DNA of 64,000 nt from Dermatemys mawii (taxonomy: Eukaryota; Chordata; Testudines; Dermatemydidae). The stretch is taken from assembly GCA_007922305.1 (NCBI GenBank), contig ML677364.1, positions 15,452,606-15,516,605 of the forward strand. Direction: 5' to 3'. A program made the position numbers and the translations under genes. Of this stretch, positions 1 to 11,185 are shown piece after piece (positions within the stretch are counted from its first letter, which is position 1; each line of letters opens with the position of its first letter). The notes under the pieces are model-generated. The model had not been told where the DNA came from. It was given only the letters and a program-made list of their open reading frames with translations, and ran no database searches.

Positions 1-218
1 GGTGCAGGTGTGAACATGGTAGGTTCTCTCATTCAGGCCAATAGAATCGTAACCAGGACCTCTAGCCACTCTACTCACCTGTGTCCCAATTGATCATGGC
101 AGAGCTGAAAACACACCCTGTGGACTTGTGTGATAGCACCAACTGCTTTGGGTGAGGCCACTGGGGATTCTTCTTTCCTTGGTAAAGTCACCCATCTCAA
201 ATCAATAGATGGTCTCAT

Positions 219-1262
219 TCATTTAGCAAAACGGCCTCTTCCAGGTAACTTGGCTGGATAGCCTTGGGGTCCTTTCTCCTTTCCAATGTGTAAAGGACAT
301 CCTTCATTTGTGGAATGGCTCACTGGGCATACTCCAACACTTCGTCCTTCAGTCCAGGCAGCTGAGGCTCCTGTACTCCAGTAAAACTTGAGTACCCAGT
401 GGGTATGGCTTCCGGTGATGTCCCCAGACAGTTGCTTTTTCTCCATTGGCTGTGGATTTAGCTTCCACAAAAGATACCTGCTTGCATAAAGCTCTCAGTT
501 CAGGGGTTCCCACATCCATCCGAGTACTGGGTGATAAATGGTCAGTGTGAAGTTGACAAGACAAGGCATAGTCATTCATATTTATTCTCCCAGGCCAGTA
601 CTGCAGGTTGAAATCATAGGCAGAGAGTGCTGCTAATCAGTGCCATGCTACTGATAATTTCACTTTTGTCTTGATGTACATCAAAGGGCTATCATCAGTC
701 TCCATGATGAACTTTTGCCCCTTAGAGGTAGTCATGGAACCTCACTGTCATGGCCCACTTTAACGCCAGAGACTCCACCTGATGACCAGGATAGTTTCTG
801 TTAGGGGGCAGGAGGCCTCAATTTGCAAAAGCTGCTGATCAGAGTTCACCCTCATGCTGTCAGTAAAGGACAGTTTCTAACCTGGTGTGGCTTGCAACAA
901 CATGGAGCTCATATGCCTGGGTGGGATCGGCGTACACCAAGACAGCCACTTGAGTGAGATGTCAAATTATTTTCTGGAAAGTTTCTTTACACCCAGCAGT
1001 CCACCGCTTTCAGAAAGGGCTGTTCATATTAAAAGTTGGGGGGAGAGTATCCCTGGGTGGACTCTGTGAGCATATGCACGATGTGGGAAACATTCTTTAT
1101 GAACCTGCGATAATAGCTGCAGAATTCCGTGACGGTCATGGGCCTCAGCCAGGTAGTAAATGCACCTTCTCCGGGTCCATAGCTATTCACAATTCTTTCC
1201 TAAAGAAAGATGCCCAAAACTGGATACAGTACTTCAGCGGAGGCCTCAGCACTGCCAAGTAG
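219..1262 (-). mobile_element. Ty3/Gypsy-type pol relic (reverse transcriptase end, RNase H, start of integrase region)
   Basis: Read on the minus strand, this stretch carries recognisable but broken pieces of an LTR-retrotransposon polyprotein. From about 1230 to 930 comes the end of reverse transcriptase, with a SYYRRFIKN-like motif and, further on, a VYADPTQ-like motif. RNase H follows at about 900 to 560, with LALKWAMTVRFHDYL and then LAALSAYDFNLQYWPGR, the typical Ty3/Gypsy end of the domain. The open piece at 579-349 and its neighbour to 219 look like the linker towards integrase. Stops and frame changes separate the pieces, so it cannot make a protein. The motif order and the wording at the RNase H end favour Gypsy over an endogenous retrovirus. 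No LTR could be assigned to it. Confidence 0.7.
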
Positions 1263-1269
1263 CGTCAGA

Positions 1270-1845
1270 CAATTACTTCCCATGTCTTAGTTATGCAACT
1301 TCTGTTAATACTCTCCAGAATGCTATTCGCCTTTTTCCCAGCTGCATTATATTATTGATTCATTCAGTTTGTGATCCACTATAACCCTCAGATTTCCCAC
1401 AGATACTGCCCCCTAGCCAGTTATATCCATTTTTGTAGTTGGGGATTTGATTTTTCTTTCCTTAGTGTAGTACTTTGTACTTGTCTTCATTGAATTTCAT
1501 CTTGCTGATTTCAAGCCAGTTCTTCAATTTGTCAAGGCTGCTTTTAATTCTAGTCCTGTCCTCTAATGTGCTTGCAACCCCTTCCAGCTTGGGATCATCT
1601 GCAAACTATGTAAACATATGCTACACTGTTATCTAAGCCATTAATGAAAATATGAAATAGTACAGAACCCAGGACTGACACCTGTGGGACTAAACTTGAG
1701 AAACCCTTCCAGTTTGACAGAAAACCTTTGATAACTACTTGAATATGGTTTTTCAACCAGTTATGCACTTACATTACAAGTAAGACCACATTTCCCTAGT
1801 ATGCTTATGAGAATGTCATGTGGGATGGTGCCTTACTAAAAAACA
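1270..1845 (-). mobile_element. CR1-type LINE reverse transcriptase relic
   Basis: The minus strand reads as a decayed CR1 ORF2 reverse transcriptase: a KAFSKAPSHM-like start, then MHNWLKNHIQVV, then VPQVSVLGSVLFHIFINGLD, and the catalytic-box region near 1600 where the usual FADD has been damaged. Several stops interrupt the frame. It lies directly beside the Gypsy relic and may have inserted into it. The family call rests on the order of these blocks, which is characteristic of CR1 elements of birds and reptiles. Confidence 0.75.
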
Positions 1846-1849
1846 AAAC

Positions 1850-2820
1850 AAAAAACCCCATCACGATGTCATGACGAGCTCCAGTCCTCTCTTTCCAAGG
1901 GACAGAGACATCTCACTCTAAAATCACGCAATCCCATGAGTGCATAAGTTCCCCATACACTCTGGTCTATGTACATCTCTCAAGGATTTGGCTCTGAAAA
2001 TCCCAACCATAATATCATCCAGTGCTTATTTCTTGAGGGATCTTTCACATTAAGGCCTATATTATTAACCACCAAAATAATTTACTTAACACTGATATAT
2101 TAATACTATCTAATCTTTTCCCACAGAGCCATAAGAAAAAAAAGATCAGTCATTCTTACAGTGCTGAATAGCTTGATCATGCTGAAAGAAATTGTACTCA
2201 AAGAAAAGCTGAACAATGTTTTATGTTTTTCCAGCAACTCTTCACACTGCAGTAGCAAAAAAAATAAAACCAGTTCTCCCAGTATCACCTTTTCCTAGTT
2301 GCAAGTCCCACTCTCCAGCTGACGAAAAATGATGCAAGGCCTTGACCCCATCAGCCATGTCTTAGTGAGACGCCCAAAGAGTCGATATTTTAATGATAAA
2401 CCTTTGTAGGGAGTCTCATGCACCTGGTTCTATCATGTCTATTGTATAAACAGGATATTCTGGGTGCTCCCTCCTGCAACTGGAGTGTTTGCAATTCAAT
2501 TCTAAAAAAAGCACTGAATTAAAATATGGCAATTTTTAGGCACATTATTCCATTCATACAGTAGTATTGCCTTTTAAATGAACATTTATAAGATAATACT
2601 GCAAATAAATCAGTTAGAAGAATAAGGTTCCAAAGTCAAGCACTGAGACACTCCCTGTGTGCAGTGCCAGTCAGATTTATTGGGTTTGGTTGACTGTTTC
2701 ATTTATACCTGGCAAAATCTAGATACCATTATAATTTTGGCAACCATCATTAAAGGAAGCTACCTGTTACACAGATTGTTCCTCAGTAGGAGCTGAATGC
2801 TCTGAAATACTATTATGGCC
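1850..2820. other. Intergenic, nothing recognised
   Basis: AT-rich sequence starting with an A-rich tract near 1840-1860. I see no exon, RNA gene or repeat family that I can name. The short open frames here have no recognisable content. Confidence 0.5.
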
Positions 2821-2829
2821 CTCATTAAC

Positions 2830-3130
2830 ACAGTATTTGAGTATCCCAATCTTTAATGTATTAATCCTCATGGCACCCCTCTTAAGGGGGAGAGGTACTA
2901 TGCCCATTTTACAGTGGAGAACTGAGGTGGAGAGAGATGTAGGCCAAGATCTTCAGGCATCTAACCCCCATTAAAATTATTGTTAGCTCAGGAGCCTAAA
3001 TACATTTGAGGAGCTAGAGCCAAGTGACTTACTCAAGATTACACAGGAAGTCTGTGTCAGAGCACAGAACTGAATCCAGATCTCTTAAGTCCCACACTAG
3101 CACCTTCACCACTGCATTATCCTTCCTGTA
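2830..3130 (+). repeat. MIR-like SINE relic
   Basis: The order of words is that of the MIR/CORE-SINE type: a pair like cccattttacagtggagaac, then aagtgacttactcaagatta, cacaggaagtctgtg, and gaactgaatccagatctc near the end. Other relics of the same kind occur at 20965, 23300, 40385, 42905, 57345 and 58085, and in reverse at 9790 and 29636. Confidence 0.65.
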
Positions 3131-3189
3131 ACAAAATGTTGAGTCACAAACACTAAATAATCTTGCTCAGAATCTCAAGTTTTTAACTC

Positions 3190-4330
3190 AAGGGTTGCTC
3201 AGTAATTCGCAATCAGTGGCCACAACAGTGATGGTGCTGTGGGGTACAGGGGCACAGGCAATTCTGATAACTGGGCTTTGGCATTGGGAAACATACAATA
3301 TGGTGTGCAACCTCAGGTGGTTATTAATGCGCCGTCATTCCATTCCAGATGTGGGAAGACCATCCATGGATGAGGTGGTGTGGATCGGTGGGCAGAGGAT
3401 CTTATGCATCTAGATGGATGTCCTAGTGGCCTTAAGGGTTGGCAACTGGGGTCTAGGACAGGGCAAGGCTGCACTGGCATGGAAGGAGAAGCATGTTATT
3501 GGACCAGCTCATGCCAATGTTGTGCACTGAGGGACCAATCAACAGTCACTGACGTGATGTGGCACATATTAGAGAACATTATTTGGGAATGTGTAGAGTT
3601 CAATTACTGCCCAGAACAAGAAGGGACTTGACTGATGGAGATCCATGTTGTCAGACATGCATTGACTGGCTGAGAGCTGTGAAGCACCACCTAGGTGGAC
3701 ACGGCTCGATAGATTCTAATAGGGGGCTGGCCAAATCCTATATGGTCTAAAGAGGCTCTGCAATTTGGCGTCACTGGGGCACCAAATTATTCAAGTAGTA
3801 TAGGGTTTGCTGGAAAGCCTGGGAGCCCATTTGTTCTGGCCAATTTAGAAGGGGGAGGGTAGTAAGAGATGTCTGGGAACCCAAATTGCAGAGCGGGAGG
3901 CAGCCAAGCTAATTACTGGCACCTCCTTGTGGAGGATGTCCAGTGCAGGTACTCCATAGGGTAGGTACAGTGAACAGATAAATGGCTTGGAAAAGGACTT
4001 AAAAAGAAGTGTTCATTAAAGGAATGAATGGGGGGCGGTTGGGGACTCTTATGATTGGTATGGCAGGAAGCCAACATCCCATTCTTATAGCCCACCTTAG
4101 CCCTCCTACCAGTGGGTGGGTAAGGTCCCAGCCATGGATTTGCTGGAGGACCTGGATGGAAAAGAGGAAGAGCTGGTGGAAGACCCCGGGAATGATAAAG
4201 TCTGGACCATAAGTTTGCTGGAGGGACTTGACCCCCAGGTAGTTACAGAAAGCATGGGGCTACTTGCACTGTACACTTTTATCTGCCAGGTAGTCCCAGA
4301 TATGAGAATAAAGTAAGGGCCTGATTAAAC
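3190..4330 (+). other. Unassigned repeat-like stretch, possible LTR-element relic
   Basis: Compositionally unlike its AT-rich surroundings, with several overlapping open frames on the plus strand (3195-3413, 3380-3631, 3559-3750) that I cannot match to any family. A polyadenylation-like AATAAA sits at 4307-4312 close to the right end. A primer-binding-site-like run (tttggcgtcactggggcacc) occurs at 3765-3784. Together these hint at an old LTR element, but no paired LTRs or target-site duplication are visible. Confidence 0.25.
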
Positions 4331-5610
4331 CCATGTCAAAGGTCTCCTGACTTTCTCTTGGTATAGCCAGACAATCACAGCTGGGGAAGCTAACAGGCAC
4401 CTGGAGACAATCTGTGCTGGGAGTTTAAGAATTTGGCACTGCAATTGTTCACTCAAGCCTGCTCAAGTGTGAACTAGGCGAAAACCCATCAACCCTAGAG
4501 CCTGACCTTGTCCATCAGAGATGCAGCATTTACAGGCAGAACAAGTTATCTAATTTGCACCCCGTCAGCAAAACCTTAACGACTTGTTTAAATGCTGATC
4601 AAGTCAGACACTTAAAAATGCATCATTCTAGATACAGTATTTATTCAAAGAGATCTTCCACAGACAAAGTGCTTTGTTAGATATTTGAAATTTTTCATTT
4701 TGAAAAGTTTTGTCTCAAAGTGATGATTTGAAATGTATTACTTATCAAGAGCCAGTGGAATATTCTTGGGAAAACACTACAAGAGGAATCAATGGGGTTT
4801 TAACCTCTGTATGTCCAAGGTATCAAAAGAAGCTTATGACTTTTTTTAAAAAAAGTGTTAAAATACAGGTATAGAAGTTTATTGCTGGTATAAAACTCTA
4901 CTTACTTCAGTTGAATTATTCCAAGGGAGAATTCAGCCCATTGCTTAGACAAAAAAGAAGCCATTATCTGCTCAGCAATGGTTCTTGTATATTCTTGGAG
5001 ACAAACTAGAACAGTGTAAAATGCAGAATCCAAACCTCTGACTTCAAACTCAGAGAGTGTATTTGTTGAAAGAATTAAATAAAGTTTGTGAACCTTTTAA
5101 AAAAAGGGCTGCTAGATTAAGCAAATATGGCCTAATGAAGATCAGTTTCGCATACCATTGGCACAAAATGAAGTAAAATTTGGTGGGCTTGGGTTCCATT
5201 TCACTTGGAGTTTTGCAGAAATCAAACAAACTGTAAAACTCAGCAGGATGAGCAAATCTATGTAGCATAAAAACAGTTCTGCTTAGAGTCCATTATTGAA
5301 TTATGTTTCCTAGAGTTACTCTCTATCACAGGATCATTTGTTTCTCCAAAGACAATCATAAAGCAGAAGGGACAATTCTTTTGTTTCATAAGAATAAAGG
5401 GACTACACTCATTACCCCAACAGTGTTTCTAAGTGGTTTGACTCTTAAGATATATCTTAAGCATAGGTATTTATGTGAAAAATTGACTAATTATAATAGA
5501 TGTTGGACATACACAGTGTAAAGATAGATTAAGACATAGGATGCCTGTTTCTACAGGCAAACTGCAGCAAAAAAACAAAAACAAATTGTCAGGGATGTAT
5601 ATATTTTACA
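4331..5610. other. Intergenic, nothing recognised
   Basis: AT-rich sequence without recognisable exons, RNA genes or repeats. Open frames at 5050-5268 (minus) and 5303-5521 (plus) look like chance. Confidence 0.5.
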
Positions 5611-5611
5611 C

Positions 5612-5765
5612 CAGGGTAGGCAACCTTGCCGAAGGCGGCACATGAGCTGATTTTCAGTGGCAGGTCCTGGCCACCAGTCTGGGGGGCTCTGCATGTTAAT
5701 TTAATTTTAAATGAAGTTTCTTAAACATTTTAAAAACCTTATTAATTTTGCATACAACACATATG
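5612..5765 (+). mobile_element. hAT-type element, 5' end fragment
   Basis: Starts with cagggtaggcaacct, then words such as ggcggcacatgagctgattt and tggccaccagtctggggggc, which belong to a common sauropsid non-autonomous hAT repeat. Only the left end is present. The matching right end is absent. Confidence 0.55.
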
Positions 5766-6840
5766 AGATACAGCATATAATAAGCTTACGCTTACCAGCA
5801 TAATGTAGGAATTCCTTGATAAAATGTTCATGCAAAGGGTATTCTGCAAATACATTATTTCCTTCACTGCCTGTGAATATGCCCCTATTTTGTGAAGTCC
5901 AAATTATCTTTTCAAAGTCACTCCATTCAAAAAGTGAAAATGAGCCTGCTATGGAATGGGTTATTTTGCTGTTGTGTAACAAGCAATACAAAAAGGAACC
6001 TTTAAAATAGAATCACGCTAGGCATCAAAGAGAAAAATCATGCATGCCACTCACTCTCTTATTGAAAATAATATGGAGTGTGTGGAATAAAGAAGAGATC
6101 AAAAGGATTTACTGTAGAAGGTACTATTTACCTGAAGGCTTTGCAACTGAGACTATTATGATTCTAATTCAGAATGTTAAATAACTTAAAATGCTTTCCA
6201 ACCAAATCCAATATTTCCACTGTAAAAATGCCAACTTCTAACATACTAGCCATTTATTAATGTCATTCATCGATGCACAATTTTAGGTTAGCCTTGGTTT
6301 TGCCTATTAAAATGCAAATACATTTTGTGGCTTATGTTTTATAGTTGTTTCTTTCATTTTTGATGTTGTTAGGAGAGACATCATTCATAGTCTACAAAGA
6401 AATGCACGCTAGAGCATAAGATCATGCTGCAAAGCATTACTCCCAGTTCAGCCATAAGCAAGGTCACTTCAATGCCACACTACAGATGATAAAAACTATT
6501 CAGTTTCAGGAGGAATTACATGAAAATAATGACAGAGTAAGAAACTTGCCACTGTCTCCACAAAATAAGTATTACCTCTTCAAAAGATGTGAGTATACAA
6601 CATCAGATTTATTCTGAAGATACTGTTGCATAACATGAGTTTCCAGCCTTTACAGATTTTCATTCCTTTTTTAGTGATAAACAGAAGGTTAAGGCCCTTG
6701 CAGCATGACTGAAATGAATATTTATTAATCATTTGCAACCTAGTAGCGCATAGACACTTCAGCTGAGACCACGTCTCCATTGTTTACATAGTGGACATAC
6801 CCTTAGTAAGAGATTGATCATGTCCCAAAGAGCACACAGT
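5766..6840. other. Intergenic, nothing recognised
   Basis: Unique-looking AT-rich sequence. No feature could be supported. Confidence 0.5.
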
Positions 6841-7190
6841 ATAAGCCCGTGATTTTCAAAGGGGCCTATCTTCTGAAAGTTAATGGGAGCTAGGTGCCTA
6901 ACTCCCATAAATCCCAGCCTAAATAGCCAAGAGACAAAAGGTGAGAAACAGCAAAAATTATTAGTCCATCATCGGAGAGGGAACTGAGGCAATCAGCCAC
7001 TAAATGCCTGAATGATTTAGGAGCCTTACTAACTTTCTGTAGACCTAGGGTTTTAAATGCCCAAGTCCCATTTTCAAAACAAGTGATATAGGAGCCTAAA
7101 AGTCACTGAAGTGATTGAAAATTTTATCCCTGTTGACTTGCCTACTGCAGAGCTGGGAAGTGAAGCCAGATCAGTCCAGTGATTAACCAT
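6841..7190. repeat. Old interspersed repeat with 'ggtgcctaactcccat' words
   Basis: Contains gattttcaaaggggcc, gggagctaggtgcctaactc and cccaagtcccattttcaaaa. Similar 'gcacctaa ... ttttcaaaa' wording occurs in the last ASMT intron at about 37540-37670 (copy A) and 55470-55600 (copy B). I recognise the pattern as a frequent sauropsid repeat but cannot name its class. Confidence 0.4.
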
Positions 7191-7949
7191 CAACCTTTTT
7201 CTTGTTCCGACATGGAATGTTTGGGTCCTCACAACTAGACAGAGCTGTTAGAGTAGTTGGTCTTTTTAAGAAATCATGAGTGTGTTAGTCAAACAGTGAG
7301 TTTCTAGGAGAGTTTTACTCTCAAATTGCCATAATCTTGAACTATAGAGCCATAGAAAAACAGGCTAATTTCTCTCTATCAAAAGTATCTTTGCTGCCTG
7401 GGTTCTGCCAGAGAGTGAGTAAGAAGGTTCCTGGTCAATATAAAATTCATAAGACCAAATTCTGCTCTGAGACAGTGATAGATATGCGCGCAGCTAAGGA
7501 CAGAGTTTGGCCTATACATTATAAAACCCTAACAGCGCACATTTCCTCAACTATGTTGCTAATAATTTATTATTGAAACTAAAAAGCACTTTACTTTTCA
7601 GTGTTTATGCTGTTTATTTCCCCCTCCCCCATTTCACAAAGCTTGGAAAACATCACAGGCTCCGATAGAGTCTACTGTGATTAGGATTCTTAAAGCTACA
7701 GGGGAACTGGTTAAAAAAATTGCTTTGTTAGGTGGAAGGAAAGAAAATCATGCCAGGCAGCCAGCCATCATAAAACTACTGTCATTAATTATTTACTCTA
7801 AAGAATTCCACAGGCAGTTGCCACTAGATAAACCTTCACACGCACAACAGAAGATTGGTGTACGGTTTGAAAGACAGTTGTTTCTCATTAAAAAGCCCTG
7901 TTCTGCAAATTTATTAAAAAAGCATGTTAGCACTATTTTATTATTTATC
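7191..7949. other. Intergenic, nothing recognised
   Basis: AT-rich. Two open frames on the plus strand (7337-7576 and 7677-7955) show no domain and no splice-site context that I recognise. Confidence 0.45.
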
Positions 7950-7957
7950 TTCTAGTT

Positions 7958-8493
7958 CAGGGGTCTCCAAACTACGGCCCGGGGGCCAGATCCAGCCCGT
8001 GGCATCGATTTGTCCGCCCTCGCAGCTAGCATGACCAGACAGCAAGTGTAAAAAATTGGGACAGGAAATGGGGGGTAATAGGAGCCTATATAAGAAAAAG
8101 CCCCCAATATCAGGAGTGTCCCCTACAAAATCAGGACATCTGGTCACCTTACTCCCAGCTGAGCAGGCACGTGGAGAAGCCGCCACTGCCCCCCTGCACG
8201 AGCTGCTGCCGGCGGCCCCATGTGTGGAGGGCTGAGTGCCCCTGTGGTGCAGCTGGACGAGCAAAGGCGGGGGATTGAGGCAGTTGTGTGGCTGGAGGAG
8301 GAAAGGGGTGACTGCCCCTCCGGCGCAGCCAGAGGAAAAAAGCGGGGGGATTGCGTCAGCGGCTGGAGGAGCAAAGGGGACGGCGCAGCAGTGGCGTGGC
8401 CGGAGGAGCAAAGGGAGAGGCAGCAGCAGCGGCCTGAGAAGCCCCTTCAAAAATCTAACAGGGCCCTCGTCTCAAAAAGTTTGGAGACCCCTG
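7958..8493. mobile_element. Non-autonomous hAT element, 536 bp, with perfect target-site duplication
   Basis: Terminal inverted repeats read caggggtctccaaacta on the left and tttggagacccctg on the right. The 8-bp target duplication ttctagtt is exact on both sides (7950-7957 and 8494-8501). The interior is GC-rich with GCAGC-like simple runs and has long spurious open frames on both strands. Its left end (caaactacggccc) is shared with the 757-bp element at 48987, so the two belong to related families. An 8-bp duplication with CAG...CTG ends is diagnostic of hAT. Confidence 0.9.
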
Positions 8494-8501
8494 TTCTAGT
8501 T

Positions 8502-9780
8502 ATTATGGCATATAAAGTTACATATTGAAATTACATTAGTGACCAATAATGGGTTAGCACATAGAAAGAGGCACGTTGTAAAAAGAGGCGGAAAGTTTGG
8601 ATTCATATTAAAACCCTCATCCTGGAATGAACTGTCACAGTGTTCGTTATAGATGAATTCGCCCTTAGAGTATCAAAATAAATGAAATCCAGGGCTTGTA
8701 GGGGATGCTATAGTAACCTAGATAAACTCCCTTCTCCTATCACACAGCCAGCAATCAAAGTTCCCCTTTTATCACTTATACCCCTTCATCCTTTAGCCAC
8801 ACGTCCTTTCATCCTGTCAAAGCATTTTGAAGTTTGATCAATCTTTGGTTAAAGTCAACCTTCTTCGGTATTTGTAAAGAGCACAACATAGCCATAACCA
8901 TCTATGGAAGTCAGAGCCAAATCTGCCAAAATATGTATCATAGATTTATGGTCACAGAATTATTTTTTTTTGAAGTAAAGAGATAATTTTTTGAAAAGTT
9001 AGAGGTCTGCTCGGAGCCAGATTATTTTTCTTTTAATTGCATCATCAATCTCATGCCAATAAGCAGTAAAATGCTCTGGTAGTGGAAAGAAGAAGAAAAG
9101 GCATCTTCAATTTGATGGTGTTGGGTTCATCATGACCCACAAAAGAGAAATGAACTGAACACAATGGGGCAGATTCTCTGCCCCATTTTGTGCCTTTCGT
9201 GTTACAAGCAGTACAAGGAATACAGAGTTACTGTTTGTGCCCTGCTGGGACAGGGGGACAGAATTACTATTTGTGCCCTAAGGATTTCCTCAGCACACGA
9301 GGGACTCCCTGCTGGCATATAGCCAGAAGGAGTGACTCTTATTTGTCCTGCCCACAGCTCCCAGCACAAGCACTGGAAAGGAACAGAGGAGTGGCCAGGT
9401 TACAATGCACTCCAACAATCTCCAGCTAGCAGATGGCCCATTAGAGGCCATTGCCCGCTGACCCATATTAATCTACTCTATGTTTGTGCTTGGGGCCGGA
9501 GCTAGACAGCAAATCAGGAGCTGCAGTTGGCTCCCTGAAAGTCTCCCCTCTCTGCTATACCCAGTGGAGGACAGAAGCAGCAGAGAATCTGGCCCTGTGC
9601 TTTGAGTAAAAGATAGGATGGATTTCAAGTGTCTAGAAGTTTAATATGCACACAGTGCCATGGTCCTCAAAAGATGTTGTTGTACACATTGTACATGCGG
9701 TGTGGGATGGCGGAAACTTTAGCTGGGATAATGGGCTGATTTTCACTATGTTTCAGGAATAAACATAGCTTTACATATCT
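8502..9780. other. Intergenic, nothing recognised
   Basis: No exon or repeat could be named. The open frame at 9190-9429 has no recognisable domain. Confidence 0.45.
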
Positions 9781-9784
9781 TAGA

Positions 9785-9990
9785 GAAGGTAACTTGTTTT
9801 ATGGGTAGAGCAGAACTGGATATTTGGACTCTAGTATTCTGTTCCCAACTCTGCCAACAATCAGTGAATGACTTTGGGGAAATAATTTAACCTAGATGTG
9901 CATCACTTTACCACATTCTAAAATAGAGTTCATAAGAGCACAGGGGCATATTAATGAATAAGACTTAGTTTGTGTTTGTGAAAGGCTTAA
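9785..9990 (-). repeat. MIR-like SINE relic, reverse orientation
   Basis: Words such as ttggactctagtattctgtt, ctgccaacaatcagtgaatg and ttaacctagatgtgcatcac follow the reverse order of the MIR-like SINE seen elsewhere in the window. It is badly decayed. Confidence 0.45.
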
Positions 9991-10204
9991 GATGCTTGGA
10001 TGAACAGCATCAGAAAATGGGATATTGACCCCACGATCTCCATTATGTATTGTGAAGTTGTAACATTAAGCCAGAAAGGGATAAGCCACTATCAGGCAAA
10101 ATGACTCAAATTCAAGCTTTAGAGACATGTTAGAAAAATATGTAAATGGAAATGAGGGCCATTTCATGTTAAATAGACTAGAGCTTTGAAAGGCAAACCT
10201 GTAT

Positions 10205-11185
10205 TGTTAGAGAATTAGAGGCAATACTAATTGTATGTGTTTACTTATGTCTTGTTAGATGCTAGCTAGGTAAGTAGATGGTTCCTGTCTGTTACCATAT
10301 CTATTGATTCAAAGATCAGAAGGGAATATTTAGATGAACCCTGAATGTAATAATTTCATTAGCTAAATTTCTCTTTGAATTTTGTAGTAAACTGTCTATA
10401 AACTGCTTAAAGGATAATAACATTATCATTAACAATGATTACAAGAAGTCACCTGTGTATACGTAGGAAAGAGGTGATTCTACTTAAAAGCCACAATGCT
10501 TCACCCAAGGAACACCTGCTGTCAAGAGACTGTCACTAGCCCGCCAGGGTTCTATAAAAAGAACTCTTGGGCCCTGATCCTTTAATCTCAGATCTACTTA
10601 AGTTTCATCAGGGGAAGGTTGGGTCGCATGACTGAGGTCTCCAATTCCATTCTGTCTGGATCACCCAGATATTGGACATTGGACTGTAACCTATGGACTA
10701 ATTCTGAAAGGGCTTATTGCAAACGGAAAGCTCACCATCCCTATTGTGAAACTGACATAAGAACTCTATTCCTATCAGTATGTATAATGATCTTTTAACC
10801 AATACTCTCTTTTCTAAATAAAATTTAGTTTAGTTCATAAGAATTGGCTGTTAGCATTTATTTGAGTAAGATCTGAAATATTCATTAACCTGGTGGATAA
10901 AGTGTTCCATCCTTTGGAAGTGGTAGAACTTTTTATATGATCAGGATTTTTGATAATCCTCATATCTGACTTAACTGTCTGGGTGAGAACTCAAGGCTGG
11001 GTTGCTTTAAGGGAATTGTATTTTTAGCTTCTGGGTAATCAGTAAAGTATTGTAGAAGCTATTTTTTGCTGGCTTGGGGAATCTAAGGATTAGAGTAACA
11101 ATCAGTTTGAGGAATTGTCTCTCCCATTCATTGCTGTAATAGAGCAATCTCAGCGTGGTCCCCCTGGAACATTGGTCACAAAAGT
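10205..11185 (+). mobile_element. LTR-like element with TATA box and AATAAA
   Basis: A block with promoter and terminator signals in the order of an LTR: a TATA-like ctataaaaag at about 10551-10560, and ctaaataaaatttagtttag at about 10814-10833 acting like a polyadenylation signal. The left end tgttagagaattagag and the right end ggtcaca are my best guesses. I could not find matching target duplications, so the borders are approximate. No coding pol or gag sequence lies beside it, so it would be a solo LTR. Confidence 0.45.

Noticed and set aside
7941..8528. Overlapping open frames up to 169 codons on both strands
   Set aside because: Inside the hAT element at 7958-8493; made of simple GCAGC-like runs.
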